Source: Hymenobacter monticola
GTDB taxonomy: Bacteria; Bacteroidota; Bacteroidia; Cytophagales; Hymenobacteraceae
Length of the DNA stretch: 13,222 bases
Direction of reading: 5' to 3'
NCBI RefSeq assembly: GCF_022811645.1
Contig: NZ_CP094540.1
Span: 1-13,222 of the forward strand
Shown: positions 6,401 through 11,989 of the stretch, piece after piece
Layout of the letters: each line of letters starts with the position of its first letter
How positions within the stretch are numbered: position 1 is the first letter of the stretch
Translations under genes and position numbers: made by a program
Notes under the pieces: generated by a model
Database searches by the model: none
Told to the model about the DNA's origin: nothing
What the model saw: the letters and a program-made list of their open reading frames with translations, nothing else

Positions 6401-6841
6401 ATGACCGAACAAACACCCAACCCGGAAGTCGCTGACTTCATCAAAAACATCAGCCACGAACAACCGGCCACCTCCGCAACGGAGGCCCTTACTCCCGCAA
6501 TGCCTGGTCAGCCGCGGTCGGTGCCGGCAGCCTCGGTCCCGGCTGCTCTGGCGGCTTCTGCGGCTCCCGAATCAATGGCAGCAGCGCCGAGTACCTCCAC
6601 TGCTGCCGCGTCGCCTGAGCGGCGGGATTTGGCCTATTTCACCACCCCGGCGAAGGAGGCCACCAAGAAGCAAAGCGTGTACCTGCCCGTCGAGTTGCAC
6701 CGCGCCCTGGCCACGGTCGTGAACCTGCCCGGCGTGGACGTCAGCCTGACCGACCTGCTGGCCAACATCGTGCAGGCCTGGCGCGACGACCACCGGGCCG
6801 AAGTCCGCAAGCGCTACCGCGAAGGCGAGAAAAGCATTTAA
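6401..6841 (+). CDS. Ribbon-helix-helix protein, DUF3408-like
   Basis: A 146-residue protein. I chose ATG 6401 (MTEQTPNPEVADFIKN) over an in-frame TTG 30 nt upstream. Residues about 20-75 are a low-complexity Ala/Pro/Ser linker, probably disordered. The C-terminal 60 residues (T-K-K-Q-S-V-Y-L-P-V-E-L-H-R-A-L-A, then SLTDLLANIVQAWRDDH and a basic end) have the beta-strand, helix, helix pattern of a ribbon-helix-helix DNA-binding fold and resemble DUF3408, a family common on Bacteroidota mobile elements. It is divergent from mobC and close to the oriT and replication regions, so it may be a transfer regulator, a copy-number regulator or a centromere-binding protein. No ParA partner is present. 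Family assignment is tentative. Confidence 0.65.
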   Translation: MTEQTPNPEVADFIKNISHEQPATSATEALTPAMPGQPRSVPAASVPAALAASAAPESMAAAPSTSTAAASPERRDLAYFTTPAKEATKKQSVYLPVELHRALATVVNLPGVDVSLTDLLANIVQAWRDDHRAEVRKRYREGEKSI

Positions 6842-6858
6842 GGGTCGGGAGTTGGGTG

Positions 6859-7131
6859 CTAGCCGCCGGCGCGCTCGATGCGCAGGCAGTTGCACTGGGC
6901 GCAACGGGTATGCAGCTGGGCAATGGCTTCCGGCAGGACGTGGTTGGCCGCGATAGGCCCTTGGTAGAGGGCCAGGGCCCAACTGCTGCCCGAACCCGGA
7001 GCCGTGGTGCGCCAGAAGTCGCGCAGGCGCACCCGCTCAAAGGCGGCTTCGCTGTACGGCTCTACCTGGTAAAACTTGACGACCAGTGTGCCGTGCGGGG
7101 TATTTTTTAAGCGGAAAGTACGGTCGGGCAT
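6859..7131 (-). CDS. Unknown 90-residue protein
   Basis: A minus-strand gene converging on the ribbon-helix-helix gene, with stops 17 nt apart. The sequence opens MPDRTFRLKNTPHGTLVVKF and continues YQVEPYSEAAFERVRLRDFW; the end holds a C-x-x-C-x-C cluster (T-R-C-A-Q-C-N-C-L-R-I). The three cysteines could bind metal, but three in a short tail are weak evidence. The opening strands (VVKFYQVEPYSEAAFERV) look like an alpha/beta fold. The family is not recognised. Its promoter would lie in the AT-rich patch between 7132 and 7254, adjacent to the replication origin. Confidence 0.55.
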   Translation of the reverse strand: MPDRTFRLKNTPHGTLVVKFYQVEPYSEAAFERVRLRDFWRTTAPGSGSSWALALYQGPIAANHVLPEAIAQLHTRCAQCNCLRIERAGG

Positions 7132-7254
7132 ACGGCAAAATAAGGCGCTTTAGGCTGCCGGCACAAGGCAAGTACTCGCTAGCCCAAAGCAGTACATAAT
7201 CTCGGCCTTTACGGTTTATAAACTTTTGATTACTAATTATATATAATTTATAAA

Positions 7255-7443
7255 ATGCGCGCAAATTACTGGCTTCTAGGGCTTTGTTGTTTTTGTTTGG
7301 GCTGCGCCGTTTGGGCTGGACCGAGTTATCCACACCCTAGAAGCTTTTTTCTCTCGCGCGAATCACAATTTGTGTTATTTGAGTTATTTGTTCTATTTGT
7401 AGGGCTCATAACTTATTATAAATCAGTAATTTACAAAGAGTAA
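7255..7443 (+). CDS. Possible small membrane protein overlapping the origin
   Basis: An open frame of 62 codons opens M-R-A-N-Y-W-L-L-G-L-C-C-F-C-L-G-C-A-V-W-A-G and has a second hydrophobic stretch (FVLFELFVLFVGLITYY, about residues 39-56). That gives two potential membrane helices, or a signal/lipobox (LGC) plus one helix. It overlaps a perfect DnaA box and ends at the first iteron, and the DNA is AT-rich. The frame could therefore be an accident of origin sequence, since T-rich DNA encodes Phe/Leu/Val. I cannot decide between the two readings. Confidence 0.3.
   Translation: MRANYWLLGLCCFCLGCAVWAGPSYPHPRSFFLSRESQFVLFELFVLFVGLITYYKSVIYKE
7326..7334 (+). promoter_or_regulatory. DnaA box
   Basis: TTATCCACA matches the strict DnaA box consensus TTATNCACA exactly and lies 107 bp before the first iteron. 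It would recruit host DnaA together with Rep during origin opening. Confidence 0.75.
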
Positions 7444-7546
7444 AAACGGCTTTTCGTGTAGTAAAAACGGCTTTTCGTGTAGTAAAAACGGCTTTTCGTG
7501 TAGTAAAAACGGCTTTTCGTGTGTTTAAAAACGGCTTTTCGTGTAG
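7441..7546 (+). repeat. Five tandem iterons (Rep-binding repeats)
   Basis: The unit TAAAAACGGCTTTTCGTGTA plus G begins at 7441, 7462, 7483, 7504 and 7526. The first three copies and the fifth are identical 21-mers. The fourth is 22 nt long and ends GTGTGTT instead of GTGTAG. A degenerate sixth copy (TAAAGGCGGTATTTT) starts at 7547. The period of 21-22 bp, two helical turns, sets all Rep sites on the same helix face, as in iteron plasmids whose copy number is controlled by Rep binding and plasmid pairing. Confidence 0.95.
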
Positions 7547-7561
7547 TAAAGGCGGTATTTT

Positions 7562-7604
7562 AAAACGCTTATCGTAAATCAATAGCGTTTTTTTTGTATA
7601 ATTG
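7562..7604 (+). promoter_or_regulatory. Inverted repeat and candidate rep promoter
   Basis: AAAACGC (7562-7568) is mirrored by GCGTTTT (7585-7591), with TTAT and ATA extending the symmetry. It is followed by a T-run and TATAATTG (7597-7604), close to the Bacteroidota -7 element TAnnTTTG, 27 nt before the rep ATG. In Rep_3 plasmids, Rep dimers commonly bind an inverted, iteron-like operator here to repress rep. The arms share the AAAACG core of the iterons. Confidence 0.5.
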
Positions 7605-7630
7605 CTCCGGAATCAGTTAGATATGACATA

Positions 7631-8599
7631 ATGGAGAAGGAGTTAGAGGTTCGCCAACACAACGCACTCACAAATGCCCGCTATGAATACACGCAGTTGC
7701 AGCTAGACTTGCTCTTCTTCATCATCTCCAAGCTGCGGAAGGGAGAAACAGATACTATCTATCGACTAGATATTCAGGAGTTATCCAGCCTGACGGGTAA
7801 GCGATACAATGGGGCTTACCTGCAGAAAGCCACGGCTGATATGGGTTCTCGTATGCTGGAAGTGGAAGATGCCAAAGAGTATCAACAGCTCTGGATGTTC
7901 CAGCGGATACGCTACCTCAAAGGGCAAGGAATCATTGAATTTGACCTAACCCGGCACATCTTGCCTTACCTGTTTGAACTCAAAAACAACTTCACCAGCT
8001 ACGCCTTAGCCGCTGCGCTTCGTCTCACCAGCAAGTACGCCAAGCGCATTTATCCGCTATGTAGTCAGTGGAAAGACCTGGGCGAAACAAAAAGGTATGA
8101 TATAGAAGAGTTTAAGCGGATGCTCGGTCTACTTGACGAGAAAGGAAATGACAAAGCCGAAAGAATCAGCGACTTGAAAAGTAAGGTCTTGGACATCGCA
8201 ATCAAGCAAATCAATGAGCACACGGAACTTCATGTCAGCTACAAGCTAGAAAAGCAGGGTAAAGCCTTCAAAAACATCATCTTCACGGTTAAGTCGCAAG
8301 CCCTGGCTGAAACCATTCCCTTTGAACTGGTACCGGGCGCGGTGGCTCCGGCTGGTCTTCAGCAGCACCAAGTTGAGAACGCCGGCCGGCTGCTCGCGCA
8401 GCTGAGCATCACCACGCCCGACCTGGTGGCGCAAATCCTGGGCAGCCCGGCCCATGTGGCCGCTTGCAATAAGTTTGCGCACGATATCAAGACCGGCAAG
8501 GTTAAAGCTAAGTCTTCGCTGTCGGGCCTCCTGCTCACCGTATTGGGCTTCAAAAAGCCCGCAAACGGCCCGCTGTTCGACGCCAGCCCTGCCAAATAG
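7631..8599 (+). CDS. Rep_3-family plasmid replication initiator
   Basis: A 322-residue protein with the two winged-helix domains of Rep_3/RepB initiators. The first spans residues about 5-110: NALTNARYEYTQLQLDLLFF, then Y-R-L-D-I-Q-E-L-S-S-L-T-G. The second spans about 120-235: FTSYALAAALRLTSKYAKRI and Y-P-L-C-S-Q-W-K-D, then R-Y-D-I-E-E-F-K-R-M-L-G. Monomers bind iterons to start replication, while dimers usually repress rep. The last 80 residues (from about V-P-G-A-V-A-P-A-G) are a GC-richer extension with helical segments. The more AT-rich codon use of the first two thirds contrasts with this tail and with neighbouring genes. The ATG at 7631 is the only sensible start. The TA genes begin 22 nt downstream and may be co-transcribed. 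Confidence 0.95.
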   Translation: MEKELEVRQHNALTNARYEYTQLQLDLLFFIISKLRKGETDTIYRLDIQELSSLTGKRYNGAYLQKATADMGSRMLEVEDAKEYQQLWMFQRIRYLKGQGIIEFDLTRHILPYLFELKNNFTSYALAAALRLTSKYAKRIYPLCSQWKDLGETKRYDIEEFKRMLGLLDEKGNDKAERISDLKSKVLDIAIKQINEHTELHVSYKLEKQGKAFKNIIFTVKSQALAETIPFELVPGAVAPAGLQQHQVENAGRLLAQLSITTPDLVAQILGSPAHVAACNKFAHDIKTGKVKAKSSLSGLLLTVLGFKKPANGPLFDASPAK

Positions 8600-8621
8600 A
8601 CCCCACTCTCGTTTTACCCTT

Positions 8622-8846
8622 ATGATTGCTTCCACGGTCCCCGAAACCATCCCCCCGCTCCGGTGGGGGCAACTCACCTACTACTCTCCGGCTGACATCA
8701 AGCGCTGGGGGGTGCAGCACTTCCTGGACACGGTCGCGCCGACGCAGGCGCTGCCCATTCCCGACCTGGGCTTTACCGCCGAGGAAAATGCCCGCATGGA
8801 CGAAATATTGCGCGAAGAGCGCGAAGCTGCTGCGCGTGGTCTTTGA
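8622..8846 (+). CDS. Antitoxin partner of the PIN toxin (VapB-like position)
   Basis: A 74-residue protein: M-I-A-S-T-V-P-E-T-I-P-P-L-R-W-G-Q-L-T-Y-Y-S-P-A-D-I-K-R-W-G, then a short linker and an acidic C-terminal helix (FTAEENARMDEILREERE). The role is inferred from position: it directly precedes and overlaps a PIN-domain toxin. No strong AbrB, RHH or Phd motif is visible in the N-terminal part, although YSPADIKRWGVQHFL could be a helix-turn-helix. The C-terminal acidic helix is the sort of segment that wraps a PIN toxin. The gene follows rep by 22 nt. Confidence 0.7.
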   Translation: MIASTVPETIPPLRWGQLTYYSPADIKRWGVQHFLDTVAPTQALPIPDLGFTAEENARMDEILREEREAAARGL

Positions 8847-9240
8847 TACGAACGTCGTCATCGCTCACCTGCGCCGGCAGCAGTTGTTGCCGCTGCGGGC
8901 GGTGCTGCCCTTTGCCGTGGTAGGGGAACTGGAAGCCTTCGCCCTTAAAGCCGATTGGGGCTACCAGAAAGTAGCCTTCCTGCGGCAGCTGCTCGAACGC
9001 TACCCCCTGGTGGGTTTCGTGCCCGAACTGGCCAGCTTGTACGCCCGCCTCGACGCGTATAGCCAAGGCAAGCTGCGCGGCCAGCCGCTGCCGGCCGGCA
9101 TGAGCGCCCGCAACATGGGCAAGAACGACCTTTGGATTGCGGCCACGGCGCTCTACCTGGATTTGCCGTTACACACGGCCGACAACGACTTTGACCACCT
9201 CCCCGCCCTAGGCCTGGCCCTGGTTAAAGAAGCCCTGTAG
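8788..9240 (+). CDS. PIN-domain toxin (VapC-like RNase)
   Basis: Frame closed by TAG at 9238-9240. The PIN signature is complete: V-V-F-D-T-N (Asp20), V-V-G-E-L-E-A-F-A (Glu47), K-N-D-L-W-I-A-A-T-A (Asp114) and HTADNDFDHL (Asp132 and Asp134), numbered from ATG 8788. These acidic residues hold Mg/Mn for RNA cleavage; VapC toxins cut tRNA or rRNA. The start is uncertain. ATG 8788 overlaps the antitoxin by 59 nt and adds an odd lead (MPAWTKYCAKSAKLL), while CTG 8827 or GTG 8836 would begin right at the first PIN strand with a short overlap. A non-ATG start would lower toxin output relative to antitoxin. Confidence 0.88.
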   Translation: MPAWTKYCAKSAKLLRVVFDTNVVIAHLRRQQLLPLRAVLPFAVVGELEAFALKADWGYQKVAFLRQLLERYPLVGFVPELASLYARLDAYSQGKLRGQPLPAGMSARNMGKNDLWIAATALYLDLPLHTADNDFDHLPALGLALVKEAL

Positions 9241-9244
9241 CCCC

Positions 9245-9475
9245 ATGAGAATCACGCTGGAAGTACCGGAGCATCGGGCGGCGTTTACGCTGGAACTACT
9301 GCGCAGCTTGCCCTTTGTGACGCTCCGGGGTCAGGCAGCAAAGGCAGCACCTTTGGACGAAACCGCGCACTTGCTTTCCTCCCCTGCCAACGCCGCCCGC
9401 CTGTGGGCCGCTCTTGAACGCGACCGGCTGGGACAACGTCAAACCCACTCATTACCAGATGACTTACTGCGTTGA
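9245..9475 (+). CDS. RelB-like orphan antitoxin
   Basis: A 76-residue protein: MRITLEVPEHRAAFTLELLR and S-L-P-F-V-T-L-R, then an Ala-rich linker and L-S-S-P-A-N-A-A-R-L-W-A-A-L-E-R-D, ending L-P-D-D-L-L-R. The opening follows the Bacteroidota antitoxin pattern L-x-V-P-[DE]-x-x-x-x-F-x-x-E-L-L-x-x-L-x-F-V that usually accompanies RelE/ParE-fold toxins. No such toxin follows: the next 100 bp hold palindromes, and the next gene is on the other strand. The start is 4 nt after the PIN toxin stop, so the gene is probably part of the same operon. It could be a third operon component or the survivor of a lost TA pair. Confidence 0.6.
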   Translation: MRITLEVPEHRAAFTLELLRSLPFVTLRGQAAKAAPLDETAHLLSSPANAARLWAALERDRLGQRQTHSLPDDLLR

Positions 9476-9506
9476 CTAGTCAACTGATTAGTCAGCTGAC
9501 TAGTCA
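9473..9506. repeat. Three tandem TGACTAGTCA palindromes at 12-bp spacing
   Basis: TGACTAGTCA at 9473-9482 and 9497-9506 is perfect. TGATTAGTCA at 9485-9494 differs by one base. The starts are exactly 12 bp apart. The first copy overlaps the stop codon of the 9245-9475 gene. This is a distal cluster of the same motif found around 10139-10744. Confidence 0.85.
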
Positions 9507-9556
9507 TAACTGAGCGTTGAAATCGACAGGAACGTGACGCCTTGGCGGGGGCTTCT

Positions 9557-9590
9557 CTTCCAATCGGGCGGATTTACACGCTAAGCCCTA
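9557..9590. repeat. 34-bp direct repeat, copy B
   Basis: This copy matches 2064-2097 at 32 of 34 positions, in the same orientation, with C in place of G at both variable positions. It ends on the stop codon (CTA on the plus strand) of the minus-strand gene at 9588-10103, exactly as copy A ends on another gene's stop. Confidence 0.85.
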
Positions 9591-10103
9591 GCGGGCAGCT
9601 TCCGCCGCCAGGCGCTCCTTCAGCGGCCCAATCCAGCGGCCGGCCCCGTGGTTGTCTTTCGGATTGACCTGCACCAGAAACTCGAACAGAGCCAGCGCCT
9701 CGGCCCAGCGCTTCACTTTTTGCAGTTCCAGTCCCATCACGTAGTAGGCTGTGAGCACGAACCCGTTGCCGGTAGATTCATACAAGAGAAAGTCCCGGCC
9801 TTCCTCAAACGCATCAGGAAAGACGAGCCGTGCCCGTAAAAATGCCTGTGCCAGGTACGTGGTACCCAGGCCAGGCGTCCGGTTGTTGAGCAGCATCCCC
9901 AAATGCGACACCGCGTCTAGGTGCAGTTCGCCGCACGCGGCCATGACCTGGCGGTAGATACGTTCTGCTTCCAGTGGAGCCGACCTGTGCAGGGCCTTTC
10001 CCTGCCGAAACAAGGCCTCGTTCTGCAGGACGACCGTGGGGTACATGACCCGCCAGTAGCGCGGCTCGTATTCCACGAGCATAAGAGTATCAGCGGCATC
10101 CAT
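9588..10103 (-). CDS. TPR-like protein of unknown role
   Basis: A 171-residue soluble protein starting M-D-A-A-D-T-L-M-L-V-E-Y-E-P-R-Y-W. An ATG 60 nt upstream would overlap the preceding gene's end by 25 nt and is less likely. The sequence is helical, with A-L-H-R-S-A-P-L-E-A-E-R-I-Y-R-Q-V and Y-Y-V-M-G-L-E-L-Q-K-V-K-R-W-A-E-A-L-A-L-F-E-F-L-V-Q-V-N-P-K-D, the latter a good tetratricopeptide-type hairpin. TPR folds are protein-binding scaffolds. The gene lies 35 nt downstream of the HTH/coiled-coil gene, likely in one operon, so it may bind that protein. It ends inside the 34-bp repeat. Confidence 0.65.
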   Translation of the reverse strand: MDAADTLMLVEYEPRYWRVMYPTVVLQNEALFRQGKALHRSAPLEAERIYRQVMAACGELHLDAVSHLGMLLNNRTPGLGTTYLAQAFLRARLVFPDAFEEGRDFLLYESTGNGFVLTAYYVMGLELQKVKRWAEALALFEFLVQVNPKDNHGAGRWIGPLKERLAAEAAR

Positions 10104-10138
10104 ACAAATCGGGGATTTTACCTTAATTGTTGACGAGT

Positions 10139-10639
10139 TTATTTCCCGAATACCCGCTGCCAAAACCTTTTTTTGGTTGGCTCGGGGCTTGGCAGCCCTA
10201 AAGGTGCGGTTCCTAGCTCAGGCAAGCGCTTTTGCAGTTCGCCCAACTGCTCGTTTTGACTAAGTATCAGTTCCTCAATGCGGCCGATACGCTGACTATT
10301 CACCTGGTTAGTCAGCGCATTCAGCACGTCGTTCTGCTCCAGTAAGCGGTTTTGCAACTGCTGTATCGTCTGGTCGCGCTCGGCTAATTGGCGTTGCAGC
10401 TCAGCAACCTCCGGCACTAGAGCCGGCTCGACGAGCATTGGCAACTGCTCTGATAGGCTAGGATACTGCTGCGCGAGGAAGGCTTGACTAATCAGATAAG
10501 TGCTGCCTTTGGGGGTCTGCTCGACCCGAATATGACTAGTCTTCGCGTGTTGTTTGACTAGTCGCCGGATAGTCTGCTCGGACTTGTTAACTTGTTGAGC
10601 AGCTTGTTTTATTGTCAAAAACGCAATGGTATCTTCCAT
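10139..10639 (-). CDS. HTH/coiled-coil protein, candidate one-protein partition factor
   Basis: A 166-residue protein in three parts. Residues 7-32 (FLTIKQAAQQVNKSEQTIRR) are a MerR-like helix-turn-helix, with a wing-like hairpin at 36-52 (R-V-E-Q-T-P-K-G-S-T-Y-L-I). Residues about 76-140 are a Gln/Glu/Leu coiled coil (ELQRQLAERDQTIQQLQNRL). Residues 155-166 form a basic aromatic tail, TKKRFWQRVFGK, which could be a membrane or partner anchor. The plan resembles the single-protein Par of staphylococcal plasmid pSK1 and related HTH/coiled-coil plasmid proteins; KfrA-type proteins are an alternative. Several TGACTAGTCA palindromes lie upstream and inside the gene, and a promoter-like element sits next to one, so self-repression is likely. 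No ParA or ParM is seen. Partition function is inference. Confidence 0.7.
   Translation of the reverse strand: MEDTIAFLTIKQAAQQVNKSEQTIRRLVKQHAKTSHIRVEQTPKGSTYLISQAFLAQQYPSLSEQLPMLVEPALVPEVAELQRQLAERDQTIQQLQNRLLEQNDVLNALTNQVNSQRIGRIEELILSQNEQLGELQKRLPELGTAPLGLPSPEPTKKRFWQRVFGK
10293..10314. repeat. Degenerate TGACTAGTCA pair inside the coding sequence
   Basis: TGACTATTCA (10293-10302, one mismatch) and TGGTTAGTCA (10305-10314, two mismatches) repeat the 12-bp spacing seen at 9473-9506. They sit in the coiled-coil-coding region and could be partly coincidental. Confidence 0.4.
10485..10564. repeat. Three near-perfect TGACTAGTCA sites inside the HTH gene
   Basis: TGACTAATCA (10485-10494), TGACTAGTCT (10533-10542) and TGACTAGTCG (10555-10564) each differ by one base from the palindrome. 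They lie in the part encoding the HTH and wing, possibly as part of the binding array. Confidence 0.6.
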
Positions 10640-10955
10640 GGGAACGATGACTAGTCAGAAGCTGCAAAGTAAGCATACCGCGACTTCTGCCTCGCAATGC
10701 TTAACTCATACTTGACTAGTCAAATGCTAATCATTGACTAGTTAACACTTTATCCCTTGCTGTACATCCTGGCAGCCCCAATCTTCAAGGCCCTGTGGCA
10801 CCCTCGGGCAAATTGTCCTAGGCATTGATGTAAAGTTCAGCTTGAAAGCCGCTTATTTTCATTAGGAATGTCCCTTTCCTGCGTACCTTTTGACTCCCTT
10901 CGTTCCGGCAATAACCGTCGATGGCGCACTTTGAAGCTATAGCAATAATTCTTCC
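10640..10955. promoter_or_regulatory. Promoter and palindrome array upstream of the HTH gene
   Basis: This 316-bp gap holds perfect TGACTAGTCA at 10648-10657 and 10713-10722, TGACTAGTTA at 10735-10744, and a CTAATCA half-site at 10727-10733. On the minus strand TTACTTTG (10672-10665) resembles the Bacteroidota -7 element TAnnTTTG; the nearest palindrome lies just downstream of it, where binding would block transcription of the HTH gene. From 10745 to 10955 I see no gene and no clear structure. Confidence 0.6.
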
Positions 10956-11387
10956 TTGCCCACGTTGCCTTATAGACGGTCGCTGAAAGCGCCCGTGTCC
11001 ATTGTACTACTTTTTCACCTTTCATCCCTACTCGGTTATGCCCACGCCCACCACGTTGCCGCCGCCGCCGCCTTCCACCGGCAGCAATCCGTTCAGAGCC
11101 TGCGTGAGCGTAATGCGGCTACTATCTTTTTAGGCTCTTATACCACTACGGTTAGAATTATCGACAACGGCAACGGAACGGCCACGTTGTTCTTCAAAAT
11201 ATTCAACCCTACGAGTTGGGAGTCCGGAACACGCTTCCGTAAGGCAGCTCCTTCCGGTGGCGCACATCAAGGCATTATTCCAAGCCGCCTACGGGGTGGG
11301 CTAGGCATTCACTTAGGTGGTACTATGAACCAAACCTGGGAATGGCAAGAAACGGTACGCATTAACGGAGCAACTGGGAAATGGTAG
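10956..11387 (+). CDS. Exported small protein, possibly a toxin-type C-terminal fragment
   Basis: A 143-codon frame with no ATG near its start; TTG 10956 or TTG 10965 would have to serve. The opening contains a signal-like run (SIVLLFHLSSLLGYAHA), then A-A-A-A-A-F-H-R-Q-Q-S-V. The rest is a compact beta-rich domain: TTTVRIIDNGNGTATLFFKI, then W-E-S-G-T-R-F-R-K-A, G-I-I-P-S-R, G-I-H-L-G-G and a W-E-W-Q-E-T-V-R end. I associate D-N-G-N-G-T-A plus W-E-S-G-T-R with C-terminal domains of secreted Bacteroidota proteins but cannot name the family. A lipoprotein gene overlaps the stop by 7 nt, suggesting coupled expression. The lack of ATG may mean the 5' end of a larger gene was lost. Confidence 0.55.
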   Translation: MPTLPYRRSLKAPVSIVLLFHLSSLLGYAHAHHVAAAAAFHRQQSVQSLRERNAATIFLGSYTTTVRIIDNGNGTATLFFKIFNPTSWESGTRFRKAAPSGGAHQGIIPSRLRGGLGIHLGGTMNQTWEWQETVRINGATGKW

Positions 11388-11968
11388 TGCATCAACCTAT
11401 AAAGGGGTGTACCACCTCTCTATTCTTGATACTAAGCATAGCCATAAGTGGTTGCTTCTCCAAGCAAGGCCAATCGGATGAAGACACGGTTTCCCGGGCG
11501 TTCACCAAACGTAACGCAAAAGATTATGTGGGGGAGTACTGTATTGACGAAGTCCGTATGCACGTTGATGCCGCCACCGATACGGTTCACTCCCTATTCA
11601 ACCATTCCCGCTTGCTGTTGCGCGGCGACAGCACCTACGAGTTCATTGAGTATCCAGTGTTTCGTCTCCGCGCCCCTGACGACTCCAGGTTTAAACTGGA
11701 ACGGTTGGCTCATTATTCTGGCCACTGGACAATCGAAAAGTTTGGTTCTGCTTACGATAAGGACCAGGGCACCCGCCGGGATTTTTGGTCCTGCGCATTT
11801 GTCCCCGCGCTAGGCGGGAAACGACAGGAACCCAACGAACAGTTGTTCGCAGACTCATACATAAGCCAGAAGTCTGGTTTAGTTAAATACATATACTTAT
11901 ATTATGGAGACATCGATAGTGGAGACTATGTATTGTTAAAGCGAATAGCACCAGCACGCCAGCAATAA
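11381..11968 (+). CDS. Lipoprotein of unknown function
   Basis: A 195-residue protein. The signal T-S-L-F-L-I-L-S-I-A-I-S-G-C has a good lipobox (SGC, Cys25), so it is probably membrane-anchored. The mature part includes F-T-K-R-N-A-K-D-Y-V-G-E-Y, then LLLRGDSTYEFIEYPVF, L-A-H-Y-S-G-H-W-T-I-E and a closing Y-G-D-I-D-S-G-D-Y-V-L-L-K-R; the G-x-W-x-I pattern and paired strands suggest a lipocalin-like or META-type beta sheet seen in many Bacteroidota lipoproteins. The start ATG lies inside the last codons of the preceding gene, so the two are probably translated together. The pair may be a secreted factor and its partner or immunity protein; this is inference. Confidence 0.72.
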   Translation: MVVHQPIKGCTTSLFLILSIAISGCFSKQGQSDEDTVSRAFTKRNAKDYVGEYCIDEVRMHVDAATDTVHSLFNHSRLLLRGDSTYEFIEYPVFRLRAPDDSRFKLERLAHYSGHWTIEKFGSAYDKDQGTRRDFWSCAFVPALGGKRQEPNEQLFADSYISQKSGLVKYIYLYYGDIDSGDYVLLKRIAPARQQ

Positions 11969-11989
11969 TAGGGCTGGATTCTTGACAAC

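Larger units (their letters stand above)
7200..7630. other. Candidate replication origin (oriV)
   Basis: The stretch between the 7131 gene and rep holds the usual parts of an iteron origin. There are AT-rich DNA at 7205-7260 and 7355-7445, a consensus DnaA box at 7326-7334, five tandem iterons at 7441-7546, an inverted repeat at 7562-7591 and a promoter-like TATAATTG at 7597-7604. The neighbouring Rep_3 gene supports the call. The strand-opening region is probably one of the two AT-rich blocks. Confidence 0.82.

Noticed and set aside
7037..7333. 98-codon minus-strand frame across the origin
   Set aside because: Crosses the AT-rich origin and overlaps the start of the better-supported 6859-7131 gene; no domain.
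7441..7567. Repeats considered as a CRISPR array
   Set aside because: Units are directly adjacent with no spacers and lie just upstream of a Rep_3 gene; they are iterons.
10837..11025. 62-codon minus-strand frame upstream of the exported protein
   Set aside because: Basic, no hydrophobic core pattern or motif, and overlaps the start of the 10956 frame; not supported.
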